From contig JADZBJ010000373.1 in the NCBI GenBank assembly GCA_020852155.1, positions 1 to 11,533 of the forward strand: a stretch of 11,533 bases of DNA, read 5' to 3'. Numbering within the stretch: position 1 is the first letter of the stretch; each line of letters starts with the position of its first letter. Source of the DNA: Saprospiraceae bacterium (GTDB taxonomy: Bacteria > Bacteroidota > Bacteroidia > Chitinophagales > Saprospiraceae). Position numbers and translations under genes: made by a program. The notes under the pieces were generated by a model. It worked only from the letters and a program-made list of their open reading frames with translations, had not been told where the DNA came from and ran no database searches. Positions 1 to 6,334 of the stretch are shown in pieces.

Positions 1-2129
1 CGGTGATACGTCAGGACTTTGATGGCATCTTCGCTTTCGCCGCTGCCCTGCGCATCGAGGTCGCGCTCGGCCACTTCATTGACCCAAAGCAAAAAACCGC
101 CCAATGAAGCCGCCGAATGCAGGCGTTGGCAGGCAGATTCATAATCCAAAGCCATTCGACGCAGTCGGTCGAGGTTGTCTAATCGTTGCTGCTCGGCGCC
201 CATTTGAGCGACTAAGCGACGCAAATCCAGTTCTTCAATCACCAGCGTCAGGATTTCGGATGCCGACAAATCGGCGGTACGCGTACGCAACTGAAAAAGT
301 TGTTTCAGGTAGTCGTTGTCCTGCGCCCAGCGCAGCCCGGCGTCTTGTTCATGCGCCAGAAATTGCAGGCGTTCATTGACTAATGTTTCCAGGTCTGAGC
401 CGCCGGTCAAGACCAGAATTTCGGCAATGCTGAGGGAGTCAGAAGGCGTTAGTAAAAATTTCAGGCAGGCCAGCGTCAGTTTGGCTTCAGCAGTTTCCAG
501 AAGGCCGTTGCGCGAAATGGCCGCTTTCAGGCCGATCTGGTGCAGGGCGTTGGCCATGTTTATACATTCTGTATTGGAGCGACACAATATCGCAATGTCG
601 CCGGGGCGCACAGGCCTCGTTTGGTTGCGTTTTTTATTGAAAACGGCGACTCCGCGTTCGAGTGTGGTTTTGATTTGCTCCGCAATACAGAGTTCAAGCC
701 ACGGCGAACCGGGCGTCCTCCGTTCGTCCATTTCGGAACGAAAATGCCAGTGTACCAGCGCCCGCCCAACGCCGTCGGGCAAAGGGTCGGGGTCGGAAAC
801 GGCAGGTTCCAGCACGACCTGTTCAGGAGGCATCTTGTCAAAAGCGCGGGTAAAAATGGCATTCGACGCGCGCACCAGATCAGGTCGGCTGCGCCACGAT
901 TTTTTCAGGATATTTTCAGGTTTTACGCCGCCGGTAGCGTCAATGATGGCCTGCATGAGCGCCGGTTCTGCTCCCCGGAATCCGTAGATACTTTGCTTGG
1001 GGTCGCCGACCCAAATGGAGTGCTTAGCCAGACGGCTCAGGCGCAGGAAAATGTCTAATTGAATCGGCGAAGTGTCCTGAAATTCATCTACGAGCAGCAG
1101 ATCAAGTTCCTGGCGGAGGGTTTCGCAGACTTCAGGCAGTCGGAGCAGTTGACTGACACGGGTTTCCATGTCGGTGTAGTCAATCAGTCCGCGGCGTGTT
1201 TTGTAGCGTTCGTATTCGCGGAGGGCATCGGCGGCGATGTCGAACACCATGTCCATGAACTGCCGGATGTCTTCGCGGAATTGCGGATGCTCGTCGTGGC
1301 TCAGGGCGAGTTGTTGCAAATCAGCCATCAGATCGGTGCTTTTGGCACTCACTTTAGTCTTGCTGATTTTGACCCATTCGTGCCAATAGAGTTCGCCGCG
1401 CGTTTTGAGTTGTCGTTGAAATCCGAGCAAGGTTTCGACGGCATCGCGGGTGACTTTGGTGGTGTCGGCTTCGTTGTTTTCGAGGGCGGCAACGGTTTGG
1501 TCAATGGCGGATATCAGGCGATTGTTCCACACGACCGGATTGGTTTCAGAAACGGGCGTCAACAACCGTTCGAAGGCTTCCCAGGAGCGTTTTTTGCTGA
1601 TTTTCAGGATTTTTTCATCAAAATTATTGCCCCTTGCTACGTCAGTCAACTGCCGGATGTCGCGCCGCCAGTCGTAGGCTTGCGAAGAAGAATAGCCCTG
1701 TTTGGTCAGTCCCAGGCGGTCGGCTAGCAGGTTCATTTTTTCGATACGTTCTTCCGAAAGTACCTGAGCCAGTGATTCGTTGAAGAGGCGCTGTTCGTCG
1801 CCATCAGCGATGATTTCTACCAAAGGTGAAACGCCGGCCTCGAAGGCGAAACGTTGCAGGAGTCGGGTGCCGATGCTGTGTACTGTGCCGATGAGCGCTT
1901 CGCCGAGTTCGTTGGCTTGTTCGGTCATGCCCGCTTCGAGCAGGCGTACCCGCACGCGTTCCTGAAGTTCGGCGGCGGCTTTTTTGGTAAATGTGGTGGC
2001 CAGAATACCGGCCGGTCGAACGCCGTTTTTCAACAAATCCACCATACGCCCGGTGAGGGTGTAGGTTTTGCCGGAGCCTGCTCCGGCTGAAAGGACTTCG
2101 ATAGATAATTCGGGTGAAGGATTGGCCAT
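1..2129 (-). CDS. RecB/AddA-like UvrD-family helicase (N-terminal ~709 residues, cut by window edge)
   Basis: Superfamily 1 DNA helicase of the UvrD/RecB/AddA group, which as a family unwinds double-strand ends during recombinational repair. The reading frame stays open from ATG at 2129 to the window edge. Visible motifs: Walker A SAGAGSGKT (residues 14-22), motif Ia TTFTKKAAAELQERV (~45-59), GTVHSIGTRLLQRF (81-94), Walker B LLLVDEFQDT with D348/E349, motif III GDPKQSIYGFRGA (~375-387), SWRSR around W412, and the beginning of motif V (VLTYH, 705-709) at the edge. The long insert between motifs is typical of RecB/AddA rather than compact UvrD or PcrA. The C-terminal part, where a PD-(D/E)XK nuclease would sit if present, is not in the window, so AddA-like helicase-nuclease and helicase-only remain open. 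Start chosen because the Walker A lies at the usual distance from the N-terminus. No strong Shine-Dalgarno is seen. It lies 180 nt downstream of the toxin-antitoxin cassette on the same strand. Confidence 0.9.
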   Translation of the reverse strand, partial: MANPSPELSIEVLSAGAGSGKTYTLTGRMVDLLKNGVRPAGILATTFTKKAAAELQERVRVRLLEAGMTEQANELGEALIGTVHSIGTRLLQRFAFEAGVSPLVEIIADGDEQRLFNESLAQVLSEERIEKMNLLADRLGLTKQGYSSSQAYDWRRDIRQLTDVARGNNFDEKILKISKKRSWEAFERLLTPVSETNPVVWNNRLISAIDQTVAALENNEADTTKVTRDAVETLLGFQRQLKTRGELYWHEWVKISKTKVSAKSTDLMADLQQLALSHDEHPQFREDIRQFMDMVFDIAADALREYERYKTRRGLIDYTDMETRVSQLLRLPEVCETLRQELDLLLVDEFQDTSPIQLDIFLRLSRLAKHSIWVGDPKQSIYGFRGAEPALMQAIIDATGGVKPENILKKSWRSRPDLVRASNAIFTRAFDKMPPEQVVLEPAVSDPDPLPDGVGRALVHWHFRSEMDERRTPGSPWLELCIAEQIKTTLERGVAVFNKKRNQTRPVRPGDIAILCRSNTECINMANALHQIGLKAAISRNGLLETAEAKLTLACLKFLLTPSDSLSIAEILVLTGGSDLETLVNERLQFLAHEQDAGLRWAQDNDYLKQLFQLRTRTADLSASEILTLVIEELDLRRLVAQMGAEQQRLDNLDRLRRMALDYESACQRLHSAASLGGFLLWVNEVAERDLDAQGSGESEDAIKVLTYH

Positions 2130-2309
2130 GCTTGAAGAGTACAATACGTGCGACGACCGGCGAAAGGTCGGGAAAAAGAGAAAAGAACGGCTGCTTGGAT
2201 GCTGTGCTGCACCGCCTGTAAAGTGTATTTCAATATTGGATTAACCCTCACTTTTGATCAATTCGATCATGAAAACAAACTTAGTCCGAAGGTAAAAGGT
2301 GGGGTTGGG
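2130..2309. other. Spacer between toxin gene and helicase gene
   Basis: 180 nt between two minus-strand genes. It holds a small dyad at 2255-2269 (TGATC, 5-nt centre, GATCA), flanked by a T-run on one side and an A-run on the other on either strand. This could be a weak terminator or operator, but the arms are only 5 bp. A short minus-strand reading frame crosses this spacer into the helicase N-terminus (2030-2251); it resembles nothing recognisable and is treated as chance. Confidence 0.4.
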
Positions 2310-2921
2310 TTATAATTTTGACACTGCTTGTACTATCCGTTTTTTTACTTTTTCCCACGTTACCTTTTTATCCAATACCCCAGGTAATGCCTGGGGTTCG
2401 GCATCCTCAAACCAAGCAAGGCTTTTGATGACGTGAAAAAGCGTGGAGTGCTGATATTTTTGGCTGTATAAATCCAATATTTCCTGCAAACTATACTGTT
2501 CCAACAAATAATAAAGGTCGTAAAAATCCTTTTTGCTGCCGCGTCCGGCAATGGCATCTATCTTCATAGGTGCAATATCTGCTATGGATAACAAACGAAT
2601 CCCATCTATGACCCTGACAGGCTCTGCAAACGAATATTTGAAACGGATGAAATCTACTTTTATATCTTCGATATCACTAATCAGGCTACCCTTTGTCTGG
2701 ATTTTTGGAATCATGCGGTAGTCTTTTTGCAAGTTCTCCAACAATAAATCAGTATCTATGTCCGTGACCGAGAACAGATCGAGATCAATAGATTTTCGAT
2801 GCCCAATCTGTAGGGCAAGGGCAGTGCCTCCTACCAATGTAAATTGCTCTAAATACGTTTTTGACATCAGGGACTTCAATAGTCCCAATGTGAGGGGTTC
2901 GATTGTCGCCAATTGTAGCAT
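2310..2921 (-). CDS. AbiEii/AbiGii-type nucleotidyltransferase, putative toxin
   Basis: 203-residue protein of the nucleotidyl transferase AbiEii/AbiGii toxin family (DUF1814-like, DNA polymerase beta superfamily fold). Visible family motifs: LVGGTALALQ (29-38); the G40-x5-D46-L-D48 metal-binding signature (GHRKSIDLDLF); a third acidic position in KVDFIRF (D90); and the C-terminal block K120-x-D-A-x3-R127 followed by KDFYDLYYLL (131-140). All expected catalytic acids are present, so it looks intact. The start at 2921 gives the usual N-terminus (MLQLATIEPLTLGLLKSLM) but lies inside the upstream gene, with a 46-nt overlap in another frame, suggesting translational coupling. In characterised AbiE systems the toxin transfers nucleotides to RNA targets; the target here is unknown. 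Spot counts of 60-base lines inside the gene pair gave 20-22 G+C, against 30-39 in neighbouring genes, so transfer is likely. Toxin activity is inferred from family and gene order. Confidence 0.88.
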   Translation of the reverse strand: MLQLATIEPLTLGLLKSLMSKTYLEQFTLVGGTALALQIGHRKSIDLDLFSVTDIDTDLLLENLQKDYRMIPKIQTKGSLISDIEDIKVDFIRFKYSFAEPVRVIDGIRLLSIADIAPMKIDAIAGRGSKKDFYDLYYLLEQYSLQEILDLYSQKYQHSTLFHVIKSLAWFEDAEPQALPGVLDKKVTWEKVKKRIVQAVSKL

Positions 2922-3181
2922 CGCATTTCTGTTAAAGGTATTTTGAAATAAATACTGCTGAATTGCTCAGTCCGCTTATCCAAATAGCGAATTTTTTTCA
3001 CTATTTCGATGATTCTTTCCCGTCCGTAATAAACCAAAATCATTTTGAAATCTTCCCAACTGCCCCGGTTCAATACTTTTTCGACAACGTGCATGGCGTG
3101 CTTCTCAAAATCCAGCTGCGACTTGTCCACGTCCCAAAAAAGCGACGCACTAAAATCTTCAACTTTCAGTTCCTTTTTCAT
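2876..3181 (-). CDS. DUF6922-like protein, putative antitoxin of the AbiEii-type toxin
   Basis: 101-residue protein resembling the small Bacteroidota family DUF6922 that often precedes AbiEii-type nucleotidyltransferases. Family-like blocks: SLFWDVDKSQLDFEKH (13-28), VVEKVLNRGSWEDFK (32-46), YYGRERIIEIVKKIRYLDKR (51-70), and a C-terminal IPLTEMRCY (81-89). The frame could open upstream at 3250, but those 23 extra codons lie entirely in a dispersed non-coding repeat, and FWD then sits too far from the N-terminus, so ATG 3181 is preferred. Its end overlaps the toxin start by 46 nt. It lacks the winged-helix N-terminal domain of classical AbiEi antitoxins, so the neutralising mechanism, if any, is unknown. 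The antitoxin role is inferred from gene order and family association; the DUF number is from memory of the motif pattern. Confidence 0.8.
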   Translation of the reverse strand: MKKELKVEDFSASLFWDVDKSQLDFEKHAMHVVEKVLNRGSWEDFKMILVYYGRERIIEIVKKIRYLDKRTEQFSSIYFKIPLTEMRCYNWRQSNPSHWDY

Positions 3182-3195
3182 TGCGCTTAATTTTA

Positions 3196-3265
3196 TACCC
3201 TGATTTAAGTGATTTTGAAGATTTCCATGATTGATTTTCCTGATTTTCAATGATTTACAGACGCG
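3196..3265 (-). repeat. Dispersed ~70-bp AAATC-periodic repeat, copy A
   Basis: Read on the minus strand, this segment aligns with plus-strand 10247-10315: six substitutions and one 1-nt gap over 70 columns, by eye. Shared blocks include CGCGTCTGTAAATC, TTGAAAATCA and AAAATCACTTAAATC, ending in GGGTA. Internally it is a degenerate series of units ending in AAATC or AAAATC. It ends 14 nt before the antitoxin ATG, so it forms the proximal leader of that gene. Confidence 0.85.
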
Positions 3266-3344
3266 AGTTGTTCAAAACCACTTTGGGTTGACAATAATAT
3301 TTTCGACTTTTTACAAACCGTAAAGGTAGTAAACTAAACAAAAA

Positions 3345-3376
3345 CGGCGGCAAACCGCCGTGTGGGGCAAAGCCCC
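3345..3376. repeat. Two adjacent GC-rich hairpins with AAA-containing loops
   Basis: CGGCGG-CAAA-CCGCCG at 3345-3360 is followed, three bases later, by GGGGC-AAA-GCCCC at 3364-3376, then AAATTTT. Both are perfect short stems with near-identical loops. They lie upstream of both divergent genes, so they do not terminate either annotated operon. They may be a REP-like genomic repeat, a leader structure of the cyclase transcript, or a terminator of an unseen transcript. Confidence 0.65.
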
Positions 3377-3486
3377 AAATTTTGCACCTTATCTATCGTA
3401 TTTTTTTATCATACTTGGTTTTGTATTTATTGGTGATAACGCAGGCTTGTTTCAAACTTTATGCTTGATCTGCCGTTTTGCGCACT

Positions 3487-4704
3487 ATGTCGTTGTCTTC
3501 TGCACCCAAATCAATTGTCATTGCCGGCGCCGGTTTGTCCGGTCTGACCCTCGCACTGGAACTTTCGCGTCATGATTTTTTTCAGGAAACGGACATCATC
3601 CTGTTGGATCGCGACAGCAAACAGCGCAACGACCGCACCTGGTGTTTCTGGGCCAGGTCGGAAGAAACGCTGCCGCCGGTCGTGTATAAACGCTGGTCGC
3701 AATGCCGTTTTTTTGCCCATGACGGCGAAGTCGGGATGGATATTCGCCCTTACTATTATCACATGGTGCGCGGTATTGATTATTACCAGTGGGCTTCAGA
3801 AACGCTTGGGAAAGCGCCCAATGTCCGCCGCATTCAGTGCCATATTCTTGATCTGGAAACGCATTCGGGAGCGGTCATCACCGACCAGGGGACGTTTCAG
3901 GGTGATTGGGTGTTTAATTCGGCTTTATCACCCGTGGCTTTTTCGCCGACCTTACCCGGACTTTGGCCTGAATCGCCTACAACGGTGCGGGCGGGCGGTG
4001 GCGACATACCGGGGCGATACGTTCACTTGCTGCAGCACTTCAAAGGCTGGATGATCGAAACGCCAAAACCAGCGTTTGATCCCGATCAGGTGTATTTCAT
4101 GGATTATCGAATTGAACAGGGAAACGATACCCGGTTCGTTTATGTGTTACCTTTGTCGGCCTCAACAGCGCTGGTGGAATACACGCTTTTTTCGTCATCG
4201 CTGTTGACCCCGGAAGGTTACGATGCAGCGCTTAAGGGATATATCGAGGGCATTTTAGGGATACAAGATTACTCGGTAACGGAAACGGAATTTGGCATCA
4301 TTCCGATGACTGATTTTCCGTTAAGTCCTGAACCGGACGGCAAGGTTTTTCACATTGGCACGACGGGCGGTTTTGTGAAGGCTTCGAGTGGCTACGCTTT
4401 TTTGCGAACCCAGCGCCGAATCAGGCAGTTTGTCGCTCAATGGGTGGCAACCGGTCAGCCGGACGCTCGTACCATGATATCACGCTGGCATTATCGCTTT
4501 TTTGATTCAGTCATGCTGCGTGTTTTAAAGGAAAACCTCGTGCCGGGTCACGCTTTTTTCAGTCGTCTTTTTCAGCGATTGCCAGCGCCATTGGTATTTC
4601 GTTTTCTGGATGAGGACGCTACACCGGGTGAAATCGTCAGACTGCTCAGCGCGCCGCCAACATGGCCTTTTTTGAAAACGGCCATCAAGCGTTTCTGGCG
4701 ATGA
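3487..4704 (+). CDS. crtY: Lycopene cyclase (CrtY/CrtL family)
   Basis: 405-residue FAD/NAD(P)-dependent lycopene cyclase, which closes the ionone rings at the ends of lycopene to give beta-carotene-type carotenoids. Visible: N-terminal dinucleotide-binding Rossmann motif IAGAGLSG (12-19); NDRTWCFW (48-55), a family hallmark; GRYVHLLQHFKGW in the middle; FMDYR (204-208); and the C-terminal GTTGG (291-295) followed by VKASSGYAF (297-305), corresponding to the family's KPSTGY block. Length matches bacterial CrtY (about 380-410). ATG 3487 is preferred over TTG at 3478 because the Rossmann strand follows at normal distance. No other carotenoid genes (crtB, crtI, crtZ) are in the window, so the cyclase is separated from the rest of its pathway or continues it elsewhere. 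A zincin-like membrane protein gene follows 57 nt downstream on the same strand. Beta versus other cyclisation specificity cannot be told from sequence alone. Confidence 0.93.
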   Translation: MSLSSAPKSIVIAGAGLSGLTLALELSRHDFFQETDIILLDRDSKQRNDRTWCFWARSEETLPPVVYKRWSQCRFFAHDGEVGMDIRPYYYHMVRGIDYYQWASETLGKAPNVRRIQCHILDLETHSGAVITDQGTFQGDWVFNSALSPVAFSPTLPGLWPESPTTVRAGGGDIPGRYVHLLQHFKGWMIETPKPAFDPDQVYFMDYRIEQGNDTRFVYVLPLSASTALVEYTLFSSSLLTPEGYDAALKGYIEGILGIQDYSVTETEFGIIPMTDFPLSPEPDGKVFHIGTTGGFVKASSGYAFLRTQRRIRQFVAQWVATGQPDARTMISRWHYRFFDSVMLRVLKENLVPGHAFFSRLFQRLPAPLVFRFLDEDATPGEIVRLLSAPPTWPFLKTAIKRFWR

Positions 4705-4761
4705 CGACAGGCTGGAAAACCGCCAACGGTTGAGCGAAGACATCCAAAACTTTTCGAAACT

Positions 4762-5538
4762 ATGCTGTTTACTGATCTTCTTGCCCACCAGCTGCCTTAT
4801 AAATCCACGTTGCCGGGCATATTCATCGGCGTGGTGCTGGGTATTTTATTAGCCACCTTGTTTGGCTGGGGCCTCGCGGCGATTCTGGGTCGGAAATTTT
4901 TATTCAACCTGGGTTGGGGGCTTGCTGCGGCGTTCATCGGGCTTTTGGGCGCTGTTATCGGCGATGCAAAATCAGCCACCAAACGAGGACTTGACGACCG
5001 GGAAATGATCGTTTCCAGGCGCATCTTCGGCGAGGCGATTGATTATTCAAAAGTAAAACTTCGTCTGGGCACACGCCTGATGAACTGGCCCAAACGAAGT
5101 ATGAGCCGAACGCCGGGTAACACCATTTACTTTTCAAAAAAATACAGCAATCCGGCTGTGTCGGATACCATGCTGTATGCTACGTACGAGGACTTGCTGG
5201 TGCATGAAATGACGCACGTTTGGCAAACGCAGCATAACATCGGTTTGGGTAAAAAACTAAAAACGGCTTTTCGCGTCATGCTCAACCGCAAAAAACCCTA
5301 CGATTACGGCGGATTCAGAGGACTATTCAAGGCGTATAATCAGGATCGGCATTTCAGGGATTTTAACACCGAGCAACAGGGAAGGCTGTTGGAACATTAT
5401 CATTGCTGCGTTTTTCATCAGGAATACAGAAAAGACAGCATGACGAACAATTGTTATTTGTGGCAACATTTCGCGCGTCAGGTGATGTTCAACAACGGCT
5501 ATCACATCGAGCGCGATACATTTCCGGGGGGAAGGTAA
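4762..5538 (+). CDS. Membrane-anchored zincin-like putative metallopeptidase
   Basis: 258-residue protein with two hydrophobic, glycine-rich N-terminal segments (~17-42 and ~46-66), then a soluble domain. The domain carries LLVHEMTHVWQTQH with the zinc-binding HExxH at H148-E149-xx-H152, and downstream NTEQQGRLLEHY, in which E204 is a candidate third ligand. The sequence around it (RRIFGEAIDYSKVKLRLGTRLM, then GNTIYFSKKY before the HExxH) resembles zincin-like domains related to DUF4157 and the so-called Vgr-related or Rhs-associated proteins. Peptidase activity is inferred from the intact motif; substrate and topology are unknown. The pair of membrane segments suggests a hairpin anchor. It starts 57 nt after crtY with no terminator between, so co-transcription is plausible. 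The C-terminus holds a Cys pair (HCC) and another Cys of unknown role. The stop lies inside a G-rich tandem repeat. Confidence 0.8.
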   Translation: MLFTDLLAHQLPYKSTLPGIFIGVVLGILLATLFGWGLAAILGRKFLFNLGWGLAAAFIGLLGAVIGDAKSATKRGLDDREMIVSRRIFGEAIDYSKVKLRLGTRLMNWPKRSMSRTPGNTIYFSKKYSNPAVSDTMLYATYEDLLVHEMTHVWQTQHNIGLGKKLKTAFRVMLNRKKPYDYGGFRGLFKAYNQDRHFRDFNTEQQGRLLEHYHCCVFHQEYRKDSMTNNCYLWQHFARQVMFNNGYHIERDTFPGGR

Positions 5539-5553
5539 TGGGGGGAAGGTTAA
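5526..5553 (+). repeat. Tandem 14-nt G-rich repeat across the zincin stop codon
   Basis: GGGGGGAAGGT occurs perfectly at 5526-5536 and 5540-5550, a 14-nt period, followed by AAT and TAA respectively. The first copy encodes the last residues (GGR) and the T of the stop codon. It may be a recent slippage duplication. Confidence 0.75.
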
Positions 5554-5615
5554 AGGCTGAGGGTGGAAACTTCCTGCTGCTACGTTTTGTTATACGCTTT
5601 TCATCAAACCACATT

Positions 5616-5651
5616 CAATCACTCATTCACCCAATCACTCATTCACTCATT
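5616..5651 (+). repeat. Tandem 16-nt repeat directly before yqeY start
   Basis: CAATCACTCATTCAC is perfectly repeated at 5616-5630 and 5632-5646, and its core CACTCATT appears a third time at 5644-5651. The array ends 3 nt before the ATG at 5655 and replaces any Shine-Dalgarno sequence. Confidence 0.8.
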
Positions 5652-5654
5652 AAT

Positions 5655-6101
5655 ATGACATTAGAAGAAAGAATCAACGACGACCTGAAAACAGCCATGC
5701 GCGCCAAAGACGAAGTGGGTTTGCGCGGTATTCGCGCGATCAAGAGCGCTATTTTATTAGCAAAAACAGACGGTTCGGGTGCGGCAATTGACGAAGTGCG
5801 CGAGATGCAAATACTCCAGAAATTAGTCAAAACCCGCCAGGAGTCTATGGACATATACCTGAAAAACAATCGTCCTGAACTCGCTAAAACCGAGGAGGAA
5901 GAAATCGCCGTTATCCGTCGTTATCTGCCGGCTATGCTCGAAGGCGATGAACTCGAAGCGATCGTTCGTCAGATCATTGCCGACACCGGCGCAACAAGCG
6001 CTAAAGACATGGGAAAAGTCATGGGCGTCGCCAGCAAACAACTGGCCGGAAAAGCCGAGGGAAGGGCTATTTCAGAGGCGGTGAAAAAACTGCTCAACTG
6101 A
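5655..6101 (+). CDS. GatB/YqeY-domain protein
   Basis: 148-residue protein of the YqeY family, whose fold is shared with the C-terminal tRNA-binding region of the GatB subunit of Asp/Glu-tRNA amidotransferase. Its free-standing role is not settled. Evidence: MTLEERINDDLKTAMRAKDE at the N-terminus, LRGIRAIKSAIL (23-34), the helical block ending in YLPAML, and the C-terminal KDMGKVMGVASKQLAGKAEGR, which matches the family's glycine/lysine-rich ending. Length is normal (~150). The frame is open further upstream, but that part is low-complexity repeat DNA, so ATG 5655 is used. It stands 116 nt after the zincin gene and 233 nt before the response regulator start. The large gap with an inverted repeat makes a separate transcript for the regulator likely. 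Confidence 0.9.
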   Translation: MTLEERINDDLKTAMRAKDEVGLRGIRAIKSAILLAKTDGSGAAIDEVREMQILQKLVKTRQESMDIYLKNNRPELAKTEEEEIAVIRRYLPAMLEGDELEAIVRQIIADTGATSAKDMGKVMGVASKQLAGKAEGRAISEAVKKLLN

Positions 6102-6121
6102 CAAACCTCCCCGGATGTGCG

Positions 6122-6182
6122 TTGAGGATTTTCAGTCAGCAACCAAAATGAATTGTTGGTGAATTGGCATGAAAATCCTCAA
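6122..6182. repeat. 13-bp perfect inverted repeat in yqeY-regulator spacer
   Basis: TTGAGGATTTTCA (6122-6134) is the exact reverse complement of TGAAAATCCTCAA (6170-6182). The 35-nt loop contains an inner ACCAA/TTGGT stem (6142-6146 with 6156-6160). No T-run follows, so a standard intrinsic terminator is unlikely. It may be a leader structure, an operator, or a processed 3' end of the yqeY transcript. A second small palindrome, GCAAAA-T-TTTTGC, follows at 6194-6206. Confidence 0.7.
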
Positions 6183-6334
6183 AATGCCATAACGCAAAAT
6201 TTTTGCACGGCTGACACATACTCAAAACAAAAGGATCGCGTTCTTAGGCTGAATTTTAACATTTTATCGTGGGCGACTTAACCCCGGTTGCCACTTATCA
6301 GATTCAGCAACTCTCAACTACCGATCCTATTCCC

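Larger units (their letters stand above)
3182..3486. other. Divergent non-coding region between antitoxin and lycopene cyclase genes
   Basis: 305 nt separating the minus-strand toxin-antitoxin cassette from plus-strand crtY. It contains copy A of a dispersed repeat (3196-3265), an AT-rich segment (3270-3340), two adjacent GC-rich hairpins (3345-3376), and an AT-rich stretch up to the cyclase start. Promoters for both directions must lie here or nearby. I could not find a full TTG...TAnnTTTG Bacteroidota promoter on either strand; TATGCTTG at 3460-3467 is one base off the -7 element but has no correctly spaced -33 partner. No convincing small gene is present. Confidence 0.6.

Noticed and set aside
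316..1727. Long plus-strand open frames of more than 200 codons (316-987 and 1059-1727)
   Set aside because: They are antisense to an unbroken helicase frame full of conserved motifs, and their translations show no recognisable domain.
2030..2251. Minus-strand 73-codon frame across the helicase start
   Set aside because: Overlaps the Walker A region in another frame and resembles no family.
2963..3190. Plus-strand 75-codon frame antisense to the antitoxin gene
   Set aside because: AT-rich chance frame; the opposite strand encodes a recognisable family protein.
3182..3250. 23-codon N-terminal extension of the antitoxin
   Set aside because: Lies entirely within dispersed repeat copy A, whose homologue at 10247-10315 is non-coding; the start at 3181 fits the family better.
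3360..3575. Plus-strand 71-codon frame entering the cyclase gene
   Set aside because: Its start lies in the hairpin doublet and it overlaps the conserved Rossmann region of the cyclase in another frame.
6269..6334. GTG start adding 22 residues to the response regulator
   Set aside because: The extension has no receiver-like sequence; ATG 6335 begins right before the first beta strand.
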